Source: Candidatus Poribacteria bacterium (GTDB lineage: Bacteria > Poribacteria > WGA-4E > WGA-3G). Taken from it: a stretch of 64,000 nt of DNA. The translations under genes were made by a program, and so were the position numbers. Location: the NCBI GenBank assembly GCA_022821965.1, contig JAJECN010000037.1, positions 1 through 64,000 of the forward strand, given 5' to 3'. Below the pieces are notes generated by a model, which saw only the letters and a list, made by a program, of their open reading frames with translations, was not told where the DNA came from and searched no databases. Positions 17,940 to 27,354 of the stretch are shown here, in pieces. How positions within the stretch are numbered: the stretch's first letter is position 1; every line of letters begins with the position of its first letter.

Positions 17940-19649
17940 TTATTCTTTTGAAGACGGCACAGCAGGTTCAACATACAGCGTCTTTTCACGCGTGTAATGC
18001 ACATAACCAGCAACATTCCCCTTCCGCTTCACGACATACCGCGCCCATGTATAATCAACAGGCACATTACTGGCGTGATGCGCTTTGCTATAGTAGGCAG
18101 CAAGTTGCGCCGCTTGTAATAACGTTGGCATCGGGATGTCCTGACGATTCTCCGGATTTCGGATAATAACATGCGAGCCGTGAATCTGCTTCGCATGAAG
18201 CCACATATCACGTGGCTTAGCAATCTGACGCAAGAGCAGATCGTTAGACTCGCTGTTCCGTCCAACATATATCTGAAAGCCGTTGGCAGAGGTATACCTT
18301 CGGAAAGGACCGTCGCTAACCTCCTGTTTCTGTTTACCCCGTTGTGCCACCTTGAGATAGCCATTGGTGACAAACTCCTTGCGCAGACGTTGCAGCGCCT
18401 CTAACGTGTCAGCAGCTTCTAATTTAGACGCATAGAGTTGTAATGTTTCCTGATCCGCCTCTATATCCGCAATCAACTGTTGGATGCGTGAATGACCCCG
18501 TTTCGCTTTCGTATATTTCTTGAAATAGGTCTGTGCATTTTCAGAGGGAGTCTGCTCCGGATTGAGCGAGATGGTCAACATCTCAAGATCAGAGCTGTAG
18601 TAGTTCTGAAGCGCAACCTGTTTCTGTCCTCGACGAATAGTATGTAAATTGGCAAGAATCAATTCACCCTGAATTCGGTAATCCTCCGCCTTTTCTGCCC
18701 GTTCCAAATCTCTGTGTAGCCCTGCTGCTTTCCGTTGGATCAGATTCTCCTGTTTCGTCAATGCCTGTTTGAGAGCACGGCGTTCTGAAGCGATGTTTTC
18801 TTTCAGAGTGATTGCGTCGTAATAAGCAGCGAGTGCCTCGCTCATTGTGTCAAAAGCCTGAGCAGATGCGTTCGGAAATTGATGCAACGGTAGGGATGAT
18901 ACTGCAAGAGGCTCATCTCCATCCATGAGCAGCTGCGGTGAGGCGTTCTCTGGACTGAAAAAGCTAATTATCTGCTGATAGGCACTCCAGAGATCTGTTT
19001 GCGCTTCCCGTGCGATAATCTCTTTTGCCAAGGTCGGACTGAGACCATCAATTTTGTTGAAAAGCTGCCGCCAACTCACCTCTCCTTGCGCATCAAATAG
19101 TTGGATAAACGTTGACTCATCCAAACTTAACGGATCCAATTTATCTTGCTGTGGCGGTAAAGTGTAGGTTTCGCCGGGCAAAATCTCTCGATGTCGGCTC
19201 ATTGTCTCATCAATACGCTTGAGGCTTTCCAAAATTCTGTCATCGCTTGCATCAATCAGAATAATATTGCTATGCTTACCCATAAATTCAGCAACAATCG
19301 CTTTGGGAGATGGCTGTATCAGTTCATCAGAAGTGGGTTGAACGGTGATCTTAAGTATCCGATCCCAACCGAGCTGCTCAATTGCGGTAATCGTGCCACG
19401 TCTGAGGTGCGTTGCGAGGAAATCCGCGAGATAGGATTGTTTTTGTCCGGGCGGAGGCTTTTCGATGAGATGAGCGCGGGCGTGCAACGAATGTGCAGAT
19501 AAAGTAAGCCACTGCGTCTCAGCAGCATGACCTACTTTAAATGAAAAGGTGTGGGGGTTCGCCTGTTCAATATGTCGAATCGTCCGGTCTAATAGTGCCT
19601 CACGCAACTCTTCAACAACCAGACGAAGTGCTAAACTATCATAAGACAT
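17940..19649 (-). CDS. rqcH: NFACT-family ribosome quality control factor RqcH
   Basis: A 569-aa NFACT protein (also called fibronectin-binding protein FbpA-like). NFACT-N spans about 1-230. Long coiled coils fill about 260-440 and include KENIASERRALKQAL. The NFACT-R domain is C-terminal, with PRDMWLHAKQIHGSHVII. RqcH binds stalled 50S subunits and helps add C-terminal Ala tails to nascent chains. Length and domain order match the family. A consensus promoter lies upstream. It is not in an operon. Confidence 0.93.
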   Translation of the reverse strand: MSYDSLALRLVVEELREALLDRTIRHIEQANPHTFSFKVGHAAETQWLTLSAHSLHARAHLIEKPPPGQKQSYLADFLATHLRRGTITAIEQLGWDRILKITVQPTSDELIQPSPKAIVAEFMGKHSNIILIDASDDRILESLKRIDETMSRHREILPGETYTLPPQQDKLDPLSLDESTFIQLFDAQGEVSWRQLFNKIDGLSPTLAKEIIAREAQTDLWSAYQQIISFFSPENASPQLLMDGDEPLAVSSLPLHQFPNASAQAFDTMSEALAAYYDAITLKENIASERRALKQALTKQENLIQRKAAGLHRDLERAEKAEDYRIQGELILANLHTIRRGQKQVALQNYYSSDLEMLTISLNPEQTPSENAQTYFKKYTKAKRGHSRIQQLIADIEADQETLQLYASKLEAADTLEALQRLRKEFVTNGYLKVAQRGKQKQEVSDGPFRRYTSANGFQIYVGRNSESNDLLLRQIAKPRDMWLHAKQIHGSHVIIRNPENRQDIPMPTLLQAAQLAAYYSKAHHASNVPVDYTWARYVVKRKGNVAGYVHYTREKTLYVEPAVPSSKE

Positions 19650-19715
19650 CGTGGAGATCTCTTTTCATGGTAAGACTAAAATACTTTTACGGACCATTAT
19701 TATCATTAAGTATCT

Positions 19716-19744
19716 ATTTTACCATGAAGCAACGTCATTGTCAA
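19716..19744 (-). promoter_or_regulatory. Sigma70-type promoter of rqcH
   Basis: On the minus strand, TTGACA (19744-19739), a 17-base spacer and TAAAAT (19721-19716), about 67 bases before the start codon. Confidence 0.7.
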
Positions 19745-19806
19745 ATCAGCAACTTTCGATCTCCATAGGAATTTGGAAAAGTATGAAACAGGAACCAATG
19801 CAGCCC

Positions 19807-19884
19807 CAACTTTCGCTGGCGAGGCTTTGAACCTCGCTTCCCTGGCAACTTTCGCTGGCGAGGTTTGGAACCTCGCCTCTCGGT
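19807..19884. repeat. Tandem pair of hairpin-containing 39-bp repeats
   Basis: Two 39-bp units start CAACTTTCGCTGGCGAGG at 19807 and 19846. The second contains a perfect GGCGAGGTT-TGG-AACCTCGCC hairpin (19857-19877); the first is imperfect (GGCGAGGCTTTGAACCTCGC). They follow the stop of the minus-strand DapA-like gene at 19891 and could end its transcript. Confidence 0.65.
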
Positions 19885-19890
19885 ATAATC

Positions 19891-20829
19891 CTAATGATAC
19901 CGCTTCAAGTCTTGCGCTATACCACGAAGCTGCTCCTGAATTTCCGACGGGACACGCGGGTTAAACGGACCACCAGTCCCAGCAGCGATGTCATCAAAAC
20001 CGCTTAAGATCATCGCCTCAATAACAGCGGAATAATTATAAACCCGCTCATTCATGAAACGGATATCCTCAAGCGGTGCGATGTCGGCTTCAATGCGTGC
20101 TGAAGTCTCATAATCGCCTCGGCGTTGTGCATTATTAATCTCGTCAGAGGCGCGCGCAAAGGCGACTGCAATACCGGAGGTATGCCCTTTCGTCCCTAAC
20201 TCCGCAGGACGGGTACATCTGTCACCGATACCCCACATCACAATTCCGCTATCTCCAACTCCTTCCACGAGTGGTGCAACGTCCTCTTCACCCATCCCTA
20301 TCTTCACACCAACGAAATGCGGAGAATCGTTGAGGAGACGAATGACCGCTGCCATATCGCGTTTCTGACGGAAATAGTAGAGGAACCGCGCACCGCAAGC
20401 CGTCCCGTATCTCTCACCGAATTTCATGTATTCTTGATAAATACCCTCTGGACTGGAGACACCGCTCAAAGGCATAAGCAAGTACACATCCGGTGGTCTA
20501 CGGAGTTCGGCTTGTGCTTCAATAAGCTGTCCGGCTTGACGAATCGGATTAGGAACAATACCGGACATGAGGATGCCATCATCACCTATCTGTTGTCCAG
20601 TTTTGTCAATAAGACGGAGTTGTTCGGTTTCACTGATATGATGAATCAAGCTCGTCCCCGCAATAGCAATGACCCGCTGCCGCCCTTCGTCAAGATAGTT
20701 GTTACGCATCAAATAGTCAACATTTTTGGCGTGTCCGGTGTAATCAATCTTGTCTCCCTTAAAAGGGATGATAGGAATCGCGGTAACCGAATTGAGTGCC
20801 TCTAAAAGTAGTGATAAGTCTAATGCCAT
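19891..20829 (-). CDS. DapA-like (dihydrodipicolinate synthase family) aldolase
   Basis: A 312-aa class I aldolase-like TIM barrel. The Schiff-base lysine candidate is in FVGVKIGMG (near residue 176). The strand RFLYYFRQKRDM holds the conserved Tyr, and the opening SVTAIPIIPFKG matches the family. Members condense or cleave pyruvate or other alpha-keto acids; DapA, N-acetylneuraminate lyase and sugar-acid lyases all share the fold. The gene is not near other lysine genes, and substrate-specifying residues differ from typical DapA, so a catabolic aldolase is more likely. The ribosome-binding site AAGGAGG is strong. Confidence 0.82.
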   Translation of the reverse strand: MALDLSLLLEALNSVTAIPIIPFKGDKIDYTGHAKNVDYLMRNNYLDEGRQRVIAIAGTSLIHHISETEQLRLIDKTGQQIGDDGILMSGIVPNPIRQAGQLIEAQAELRRPPDVYLLMPLSGVSSPEGIYQEYMKFGERYGTACGARFLYYFRQKRDMAAVIRLLNDSPHFVGVKIGMGEEDVAPLVEGVGDSGIVMWGIGDRCTRPAELGTKGHTSGIAVAFARASDEINNAQRRGDYETSARIEADIAPLEDIRFMNERVYNYSAVIEAMILSGFDDIAAGTGGPFNPRVPSEIQEQLRGIAQDLKRYH

Positions 20830-20837
20830 AGCAGTCC

Positions 20838-20866
20838 TCCTTATTCAGTTTTCAGTTGTCAGTTAA
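20838..20866. repeat. Short CAGTTTTCAGTTGTCAGTTA repeat
   Basis: This is the AACTGATAAC-type unit in inverted sense, related to 8952-9103. It is directly upstream of the DapA-like gene on the minus strand. Confidence 0.5.
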
Positions 20867-20905
20867 GAGAGGTTTTCGATTAACCTCCTTTACTTCTTAA
20901 AATAA

Positions 20906-21003
20906 CATCAAAGCTTGTAGTCCATAACGAAGTGGAGGACGGACTTAAGAAACGCACATCAAAGTCCAAACCTCCGTTGTTTCTCCGCAAGGTAAAATTA
21001 AAA
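20906..21003 (+). repeat. Dispersed approx. 100-bp repeat, copy B
   Basis: It reads CATCAAAGCTTGTAG, AACGAAGTGGAGGACGG, CATCAAAGTCCAAA, CCTCCG and CCGCAAGGTAAAATTAAAAA, matching copies A and C. Its conserved end overlaps the stop codon of the minus-strand 20998 gene. Here it gives no start-site function. Confidence 0.6.
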
Positions 21004-21816
21004 ACTTTTCCGTAGCACAAGCGCACTTGTTAGCGCACCTGCCGACATGTTAGTTTGGATATCTATCTCAAAAGCGTTGATTCGGGTCTGTGTAAGCGCA
21101 TTTTGCACGCGGGCATTGAAACGTTTGGTTGTAATCCGTGCTTCCACTGCACTCACAACATGGTTTAAAATTGCCATACCTAAAAAGAACTTCGCGCGTT
21201 GAAAGGTATCGTTCGCTTTTTGCCGTAGGTCAAATGCTTCTAAGCGACGAGGTGAGTCAAACCCAATATCGCCATCTTTTTCATTTTTTAGTGCCGGGTC
21301 AAGATCCTCCCAGTACCACTTTCCAGTCCGTGCTCGCGTCTCTTCCGAATCATAGACATGGTTCCATGTTTCATACTGCGTGGCGTGCTCAAAATCCTCA
21401 ATGGGATCCCAATCCTCAAAGGAACCAGGACCGATAAAAACAACGTGTTGCCTGACAACATCGCGATAGTCGTCTCGAATGTTTGAAGCATTGTTCCACA
21501 GAATAAAATAACTCGCGAGCAAAATTCCGTCTGCTGCCATGTAAAAATAACCACGCTTAGCACCCGTATAGAGTTGCCCCATACCCGGAACGACAAGCGA
21601 ATAAAGAAACGCCTCATTTGGAGATTTCAGAGTCGGAAGTTCTCGGATCGCCTTCATAGCGACAGTGGATTGATTTGCCAGCGAACGATTTCCAAGGGCT
21701 GAATCTAAATAGAACGCTGTGAACGGTTCTGCCTTAAGACGCTCAGCAGCGAAGCATACACCAGATGATAGGCAGAATATCAGCACAAGTATTAAAGTTT
21801 TGGCGTTAAATTTCAC
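20998..21816 (-). CDS. DUF5683-like envelope protein
   Basis: A 272-aa protein with a signal peptide (TLILVLIFCLSSGVCFAAE). The motif FLYSLVVPGMGQLYTGAKRG is typical of DUF5683-like proteins of Bacteroidota and relatives. Hydrophobic stretches near residues 90-110 and 205-225 suggest membrane association. The start is GTG with GAGGAAAA upstream. It lies 21 bp downstream of the PorV-like gene on the same strand, so the two are probably cotranscribed. An envelope or outer-membrane role is inferred; no enzymatic motif is seen. Confidence 0.75.
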   Translation of the reverse strand: MKFNAKTLILVLIFCLSSGVCFAAERLKAEPFTAFYLDSALGNRSLANQSTVAMKAIRELPTLKSPNEAFLYSLVVPGMGQLYTGAKRGYFYMAADGILLASYFILWNNASNIRDDYRDVVRQHVVFIGPGSFEDWDPIEDFEHATQYETWNHVYDSEETRARTGKWYWEDLDPALKNEKDGDIGFDSPRRLEAFDLRQKANDTFQRAKFFLGMAILNHVVSAVEARITTKRFNARVQNALTQTRINAFEIDIQTNMSAGALTSALVLRKSF

Positions 21817-21837
21817 GTTCTGTTATTTTCCTCTTAG

Positions 21838-22962
21838 TTAAAAGGCGACTATTCCTGTTACTTCAATGAGTCGCTGATTATTTGGACCAAAACTCGGACC
21901 GTAACTTAAATCAAGATTAAATAGATATATCTTCACACCGATACCACCCGTAAAATAATCCGTCCAATTTGCGAGGTGGATACCGGGTTCAACTTTATAG
22001 CCCACTCGGAGCGCAAGTATATCACCGAGCCAATATTCCAAGCCGACATTCTTTTGCAGATGCCGCCATTCAAACGCACGGACACCCACCCCGCGGTCGG
22101 AAAGTAGCTGCTCACGCGTCAACTTTTCCTCCCTTTCAGCATTAAGCCGTTCCAAGTCAAGGGCTAATTCATCTTCATCTTCTGCCAATTTATCAATATA
22201 CGCTGTGAGACCACTGACCAAACGAACGTGGTTATATCGATCTTGATAGAGACTCACCGAAGTACCAAGCCGCAAAAACCGTGGTAACGGATCTGCTTGG
22301 TTTTCATCAATGAAAGAGATGCCGGGTCCAATATTCTGGATGGCAACACCAAGTGTCGTAGGAACGAGATCGAAGGGAAGGAGATATTGCGCACCCAAAT
22401 CGACAGCGTAAGAACTTCCGTTCTCGCGTCCAAGGACCATCCGAATTATTTTGCCGTTGATGCCTGCCGATAAAGACTCCGTAATTCGGTCCGCATAAGA
22501 GAATGTTAATGCGAAGTTGGTCCCGAGACTCTCCTCACGAAGGACATCAGGAGAATCGGTTGTCACAGCAATGGTGCCTTGCCCTTGCATCTGAAGCGTG
22601 GCACCGATAGTTCCAATATCGCCGAGGGGCATCGCACCAGAGATGAAAGTATAATATAATCCTTCCCCGGCTTCCCCAAAAGGACCACTGTAATCCGTAT
22701 AAAACATTGAAGTTTGCGCCGCTTTTTTGCCGGAACGGAGTTTGCTCTCAGGCATATCTGCAAGTCCGCTTGGGTTCCAGAGCGATGTCGTCACATCACC
22801 AGACATCGCAGAAAACGCGTCGCCCAGGGACCTCGCTCGCGCACCGCCGCCAAGATTCAGGATTTGTGCACCCGTTCGTCCGGGACCCGCAAGAGCCGTA
22901 ATGGGGAAAAAGACGGCGATCCATATAAGTAGTGTAAAGGTTTTACGTGTAAAAAAGCACAC
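21838..22962 (-). CDS. PorV/PorQ family outer-membrane protein
   Basis: A 374-aa beta-barrel protein with a signal peptide (FTLLIWIAVFFPITALAGPG). The family start is GGGARARSLGDAFSAMSGDV and the barrel runs to a C-terminal strand ending VTGIVAF. PorV/PorQ-like (UPF0164) proteins are outer-membrane barrels of the FCB group, some serving type IX secretion, others transport. The start is GTG with GAGGAG upstream. No other type IX secretion gene is visible nearby, so a T9SS role is not assumed. Confidence 0.85.
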   Translation of the reverse strand: MCFFTRKTFTLLIWIAVFFPITALAGPGRTGAQILNLGGGARARSLGDAFSAMSGDVTTSLWNPSGLADMPESKLRSGKKAAQTSMFYTDYSGPFGEAGEGLYYTFISGAMPLGDIGTIGATLQMQGQGTIAVTTDSPDVLREESLGTNFALTFSYADRITESLSAGINGKIIRMVLGRENGSSYAVDLGAQYLLPFDLVPTTLGVAIQNIGPGISFIDENQADPLPRFLRLGTSVSLYQDRYNHVRLVSGLTAYIDKLAEDEDELALDLERLNAEREEKLTREQLLSDRGVGVRAFEWRHLQKNVGLEYWLGDILALRVGYKVEPGIHLANWTDYFTGGIGVKIYLFNLDLSYGPSFGPNNQRLIEVTGIVAF

Positions 22963-23105
22963 TGAAATGTAACTCCTCTTGTCATTATTAAATGCTATTC
23001 CGATTTTATATGTTTGCGATATATATAATAACGCAATTTGCCTTAAAAACGCAAATCGCTTTAATTTGGTTTACTTTATATTGCATAAATGCTTTCTTTT
23101 TGATA

Positions 23106-23134
23106 TTGACACAAAAACAAATCAACGCTAAAAT
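23106..23134 (+). promoter_or_regulatory. Sigma70-type promoter of the DUF5916 gene
   Basis: TTGACA (23106-23111), a 17-base spacer and TAAAAT (23129-23134). The predicted start site (about 23141) lies inside the left target duplication of the MITE. Confidence 0.7.
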
Positions 23135-23144
23135 CATAAAATAG

Positions 23145-23233
23145 AGGACTTACGCATTTCCTCTTAAAGTCCCCCTGATAAGGGGGATTTAGGGGGTTAA
23201 AAATACCGAATTACTGCTTTTTGCGTAAGTCCT
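23145..23233 (+). mobile_element. MITE-like element with 9-bp target duplication
   Basis: Terminal inverted repeats AGGACTTACGCA (23145-23156) and TGCGTAAGTCCT (23222-23233). The direct repeats TAAAATAGA at 23137-23145 and 23233-23241 flank them and overlap each tip by one base, giving a 9-bp duplication. The interior contains AGTCCCCCTGATAAGGGGG and ATTTAGGGGG. It has no gene, so it must be mobilised by a transposase elsewhere. It lies between the promoter and the start of the DUF5916 gene. A decayed relative is at 55018-55118. Confidence 0.8.
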
Positions 23234-23276
23234 AAAATAGACTGATGCCGAAAGGAGGCTCTGAAAATATAAACCA

Positions 23277-25466
23277 ATGCGAACAATTAGGGCATGGTTT
23301 GCAAGCCCATATCTAATATTAGTAGCCTACTTCATTCTCTATTTGGGTGGATTTAAGACATCGCTCGCAGACACAGGTGATGAAATCCCAGAAATTACAA
23401 CGAACCGAGTAATTGAAGCAGTACGTACCGAAACACCTCCAAAAATCGATGGAAAATTGGATGACGAATGTTGGCAAAAGAGTGCCAAAACCGGTGAATT
23501 GATTCAGTTTGAACCGCAGCGTGGCGAACCCGCAACACAACCCACCACTATTTACGTCGTCTACGATGCGAATAAACTTTACGTGGCGTTTGAATGTTTC
23601 AAAACCGATATGGGCAATCTCGCCGCGAACCAGACACGACGCGACTCCTTTTTCTTCTCCGATGACCATGTTGAAGTCTTAATCGATACCTTCCTTGACG
23701 GCAGGAACTGCTATGCCTTCGCTTTGAATCCTCTCGGCACACAAACCGACCGGCGTCTGATTAATGAAGGCGCGAACAGACGCACTGGACAATCCAGGAT
23801 TGGCACCGCCATTTCATGGGATTGTGATTGGCAAGGTCAGGCAGCAACAGAAACTGACAAATGGACAGCAGAATTTGCTATCCCATTCGCTGAACTCCGA
23901 TTTTCAAAGGGAACGGAAACAGCGACATGGGGTATCAACTTTTGGCGAAATGATGAAGTCCCTGCCGAAGAACAGACATGGGCAGATTTGGGCGACCGAC
24001 AATACGCTGTCTCACAATTCGGACATCTAACGAATCTCCCCATTTCAGACTTGGTCACCAAACGACCTGTGAAATTCAAACCATACACAACACTGAAGCC
24101 ACAAGTCCAGCAACCAAAAGATGGCGAAACGACAGCCTCTGTGAAACCAGATGTAGGACTCGATCTCCGGTATCCCATCAAAGATTTTACAATTGATTTA
24201 ACGTTAAACCCCGATTTCGCACAAATCGAGGCAGATCCCGACCTTGTGAACCTCAGCGATATTCCGCTCCGTTTTCCCGAAAAACGCCCGTTTTTCCTTG
24301 AAGGAAACGAAATATTCCAAATGCCCCTCGACCTCTTCTACAGCCGACGCGTCGAAGATTTACTCGGTGGTGGAAAGGTCATCGGGAAATTCAGTAAATA
24401 CAATCTCGCCTTCATGCAAGCCGTGGCGGGACCGGAAAACCCAGATAAAGAAATAGAAGCAGGCGAATTGCCCCTCGCAAACTATAACTACTCCGTTTTT
24501 CGATTGCAACGGGAAGTTGGTAAAACGTCATCTGTCGGGTTCTTAGGCGTTAACAAACAACGCGGTGCCACCTACGACCGAGCAGGAGGACTTGATGCTC
24601 GCATTCAACTCCCCGCCGCCACGAATCTCAATTTGGAATATGCAAGGGAATGGAAAGCAGGCGGGCTTGATATGGCAAAGAGCACCGCGGACGACCTTGT
24701 TTTTCTCCAACTCTCTCGTAGGACAAATGTCTTCTCTTTAGATGCGATTTATGCAGATTTCGGGGAGCACTTTAACCCTGAAACAGGTTTCGTCCCACGT
24801 GTCGATAGACGCGGCGTTGTCATCAGAAGCCGTTATAATAAACAATATAAAGGTGCTGTTGAAAGACTGCGCGGTGAAGCCGAATATGAACGCCTCGCGA
24901 ACCACACAGGCGAATTGACAAACCACAGAGCAAGTTTTAGTGGGCTCTTCGGCGTTTACAATTTCTTTTTCCTGCTTGGACCTGAATGGTACTATCACGT
25001 TGACGAGGACAACAAACCTTTTACTGACAGAACGGTCCGTTTCTTCGCCGGATGGTTCCCACCAAAATATGTGCAAATCCGAAACACTGGACGCTTCGGG
25101 GTCCGCGACGATAAAGACACATTCTTCATCCGCCCTGAGATCACAATTCGTCCCACAGCAAAACTCAGTTTCGAGTTTATTTTACAGCGACTTCATGAAA
25201 AACAACCCAATGGAATGCAGTGGGAACTTTCAGAATGGACACGCCGCTTTATTGTAAACTATCAGTTTGCGCAGCGGATGTATGCGAGAGCAAGCGCAGA
25301 ATTTACCTTAGAGAGAGAACGTCGGGTCTTCGTGCTTTTCGCCTATGAGTATCGCCCCGAAAGCAATTTATTTATTGTCTACAACGACAACCAGGACGTA
25401 GAGGGCGACACTGAGCGAATTGTATTCATCAAAATCGCGCATCTCTTGAAAACAGACCTTTTTTAG
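23277..25466 (+). CDS. DUF5916 protein with CBM9-like N-terminal domain
   Basis: A 729-aa exported protein. A signal peptide (YLILVAYFILYLGGFKTSLA) comes first. A CBM9-like beta-sandwich follows (about 40-230; PPKIDGKLDDECWQKSAKTG, FFFSDDHVEVLIDTF). A DUF5916 beta-barrel-like domain runs to the C-terminus (DLTLNPDFAQIEADP, RFPEKRPFFLEG). DUF5916 proteins are probably outer-membrane and linked to carbohydrate or organic-ligand handling in FCB bacteria; the exact role is unknown. AAAGGAGG lies 17-18 bases before the ATG, an unusually long spacing; an upstream in-frame stop (TGA) rules out a longer version. Confidence 0.88.
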   Translation: MRTIRAWFASPYLILVAYFILYLGGFKTSLADTGDEIPEITTNRVIEAVRTETPPKIDGKLDDECWQKSAKTGELIQFEPQRGEPATQPTTIYVVYDANKLYVAFECFKTDMGNLAANQTRRDSFFFSDDHVEVLIDTFLDGRNCYAFALNPLGTQTDRRLINEGANRRTGQSRIGTAISWDCDWQGQAATETDKWTAEFAIPFAELRFSKGTETATWGINFWRNDEVPAEEQTWADLGDRQYAVSQFGHLTNLPISDLVTKRPVKFKPYTTLKPQVQQPKDGETTASVKPDVGLDLRYPIKDFTIDLTLNPDFAQIEADPDLVNLSDIPLRFPEKRPFFLEGNEIFQMPLDLFYSRRVEDLLGGGKVIGKFSKYNLAFMQAVAGPENPDKEIEAGELPLANYNYSVFRLQREVGKTSSVGFLGVNKQRGATYDRAGGLDARIQLPAATNLNLEYAREWKAGGLDMAKSTADDLVFLQLSRRTNVFSLDAIYADFGEHFNPETGFVPRVDRRGVVIRSRYNKQYKGAVERLRGEAEYERLANHTGELTNHRASFSGLFGVYNFFFLLGPEWYYHVDEDNKPFTDRTVRFFAGWFPPKYVQIRNTGRFGVRDDKDTFFIRPEITIRPTAKLSFEFILQRLHEKQPNGMQWELSEWTRRFIVNYQFAQRMYARASAEFTLERERRVFVLFAYEYRPESNLFIVYNDNQDVEGDTERIVFIKIAHLLKTDLF

Positions 25467-25570
25467 TTTCTTGGTAGGAGGGAGCAAACACCCAAGCAAA
25501 ACTCCGATTCCCGACTCCCTCTGTAGAAGGGAACTCCGACTCATTCCCTAAATAACCTTGTGGAATTCTC

Positions 25571-25600
25571 TTGACAGATGCCAATCCCGTAGCATAAAAT
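25571..25600 (+). promoter_or_regulatory. Sigma70-type promoter of lnt
   Basis: TTGACA (25571-25576), an 18-base spacer and TAAAAT (25595-25600). The longer lnt frame from 25558 would start upstream of it, which favours the TTG start at 25651. Confidence 0.6.
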
Positions 25601-25650
25601 TAAAGTGTGTCAAATACAAGAAAACGGAGGGTATCCCTACGGAAAACTTT

Positions 25651-27336
25651 TTGAAACGCTACCAACATTGGATACTTGCGGTCCTGTCAGCATTACTGTT
25701 GTTTCTCAGCTTCCCGAATTTAAACCTCTTTCCATGTGCTTGGGTTGCGATGGTGCCATTTTTCATTGCATTGACGCGCGCAAAAGACCGGAAGTCCGCT
25801 TTCTGGATCGGTTACCTGACAGGTTTCCTATTCTTCGCAGGTATGCTTCCCGCCATCTTCCTTCTCTACCCTTATGCAAATATTTTCGCAACAATGGTAG
25901 GCTACCTGCTATTAGTCGGATATACTGCCGTCTATTTCGCTGCTTTCGCTGTACTAATGAGGTTTGGACCGTGGCGTTCTGGTGTGTTGTTTCCTATCGC
26001 GGCCGCTTGCATCTGGACAGCATTGGAATGGGTACGGAGTTGGATGCTTACAGGGTTTCCGTGGGGAAGCATTGGTTACTCACAATGGAACAATCTACCG
26101 GGAATACAGATAGCCTCTCTCGTTGGTGTGCACGGTATCAGTTTCGTCATCGTGCTTTTCAATGCTGGCATTGCCGTTCTGATTTGCAACCGCCACCAGT
26201 GGCAGCAGGAAATTCGCTCCGTAGTCCTACCCTTGATTCTGACGCTCCTCTGCTTCAGTTACGGTGTCTTTCAACTCAAAGATGCCGAACCCGTAGACAA
26301 TAGCACAAACGCAGAAACCTTAAAAGTCGCACTCATTCCAGGCAACATCTCACAACTCCACAAATGGGATACACGCCAATTTCCAACGATTTTGCAGCGT
26401 TATATGAACCTAACATATAAAGCCAGCAAAGAAAAACTCGATTTAATTGTGTGGCCCGAAACGGCGATCTGGAACCAAGCACTAACAGGCGAGTGGCCAA
26501 CATACTACGGTAGATTCGCCCAAATGCTTCGCAATACAGCAACGCCAATACTTATCGGTACAGCTAACAAAGGAGAAACAGACAAGGCAATAGGAGAGTT
26601 TTCCGAAAACGTCAAAAAGAGTGAAGAGATATACAACCGTGTTCTTTCAATATCTCCAGACGGAAAAATACATGAAAGTTATGCCAAGATGCACCTCGTC
26701 CCGTTCGGCGAATATGTACCTCTGGAACACCTGATTCCGGATTTCATTCCCAATTTTATCCAGTTCAAACCCTTTACACCCGGAAAAACAGTAAACCTTT
26801 TACCGGTGTTTAACGTTAAAGATAAAACGGAAATTGTCAGTAATGGGTTGGGACCTCCCTACCGCGAGGCAGTGTCTACTGCTAAAGAGAAGACAGATTC
26901 CCAAAAAACAGACGTTGGTGTTTCAATCTGCTTTGAGTCAGTGTTTCCGGACGAGTTCCGCAGACCTGTCCAAAAAGGTGCGAGGGTCATGGGGATCTTC
27001 ACAAATGACGCTTGGTTCAAAGGGACTGCGTTCCCAGAACTACACCTGTCGATGGCACCTTTCCGCGCGATCGAGAATCGGATCGCAGTATTCCGGTGTG
27101 CAAACGGTGGATTTACATGCGTAGTGGATCAGTTCGGTAGAACAACGACACCCTTGATAACACCCGACACCACCGAACAGATGCTTATCACATCCGTTCC
27201 ACTGATCCCGTCTGTGGAACGTGAACAGACGCTTTATACCCGCTACGGTGAGTGGTTTCCGATTCTCTGTGCTTTAATCTGCGTTGGATGGTTCGGTCGT
27301 CTAAGCGTCCTCCGATTCCGGCGTAGACATTCTTAA
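25651..27336 (+). CDS. lnt: Apolipoprotein N-acyltransferase
   Basis: About 561 aa. The N-terminal half has six or so membrane segments (ILAVLSALLLFLSFPNLNLF, then several). The C-terminal nitrilase-like domain has the catalytic triad: Glu in VWPETAIW, Lys in YAKMHLVPFGEYVP and Cys in SICFESVFP. Lnt adds the third acyl chain to lipoproteins in the inner membrane, so the organism makes triacylated lipoproteins. I chose TTG 25651 because the promoter lies upstream of it and a GGAAAA stretch precedes it. It is 18 bp before prfB and they may be cotranscribed. Confidence 0.9.
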   Translation: MKRYQHWILAVLSALLLFLSFPNLNLFPCAWVAMVPFFIALTRAKDRKSAFWIGYLTGFLFFAGMLPAIFLLYPYANIFATMVGYLLLVGYTAVYFAAFAVLMRFGPWRSGVLFPIAAACIWTALEWVRSWMLTGFPWGSIGYSQWNNLPGIQIASLVGVHGISFVIVLFNAGIAVLICNRHQWQQEIRSVVLPLILTLLCFSYGVFQLKDAEPVDNSTNAETLKVALIPGNISQLHKWDTRQFPTILQRYMNLTYKASKEKLDLIVWPETAIWNQALTGEWPTYYGRFAQMLRNTATPILIGTANKGETDKAIGEFSENVKKSEEIYNRVLSISPDGKIHESYAKMHLVPFGEYVPLEHLIPDFIPNFIQFKPFTPGKTVNLLPVFNVKDKTEIVSNGLGPPYREAVSTAKEKTDSQKTDVGVSICFESVFPDEFRRPVQKGARVMGIFTNDAWFKGTAFPELHLSMAPFRAIENRIAVFRCANGGFTCVVDQFGRTTTPLITPDTTEQMLITSVPLIPSVEREQTLYTRYGEWFPILCALICVGWFGRLSVLRFRRRHS

Positions 27337-27354
27337 TTATTTATGAGGAACGAA

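Larger units (their letters stand above)
22963..23276. other. Intergenic regulatory region with MITE insertion
   Basis: It holds the divergent starts of the PorV-like gene and the DUF5916 gene, the promoter at 23106-23134 and the mobile element at 23145-23233. No coding frame is supported. Confidence 0.6.

Noticed and set aside
25558-25650. Longer N-terminus for lnt
   Set aside because: The promoter at 25571-25600 lies inside that extension, so the mRNA would begin after it.
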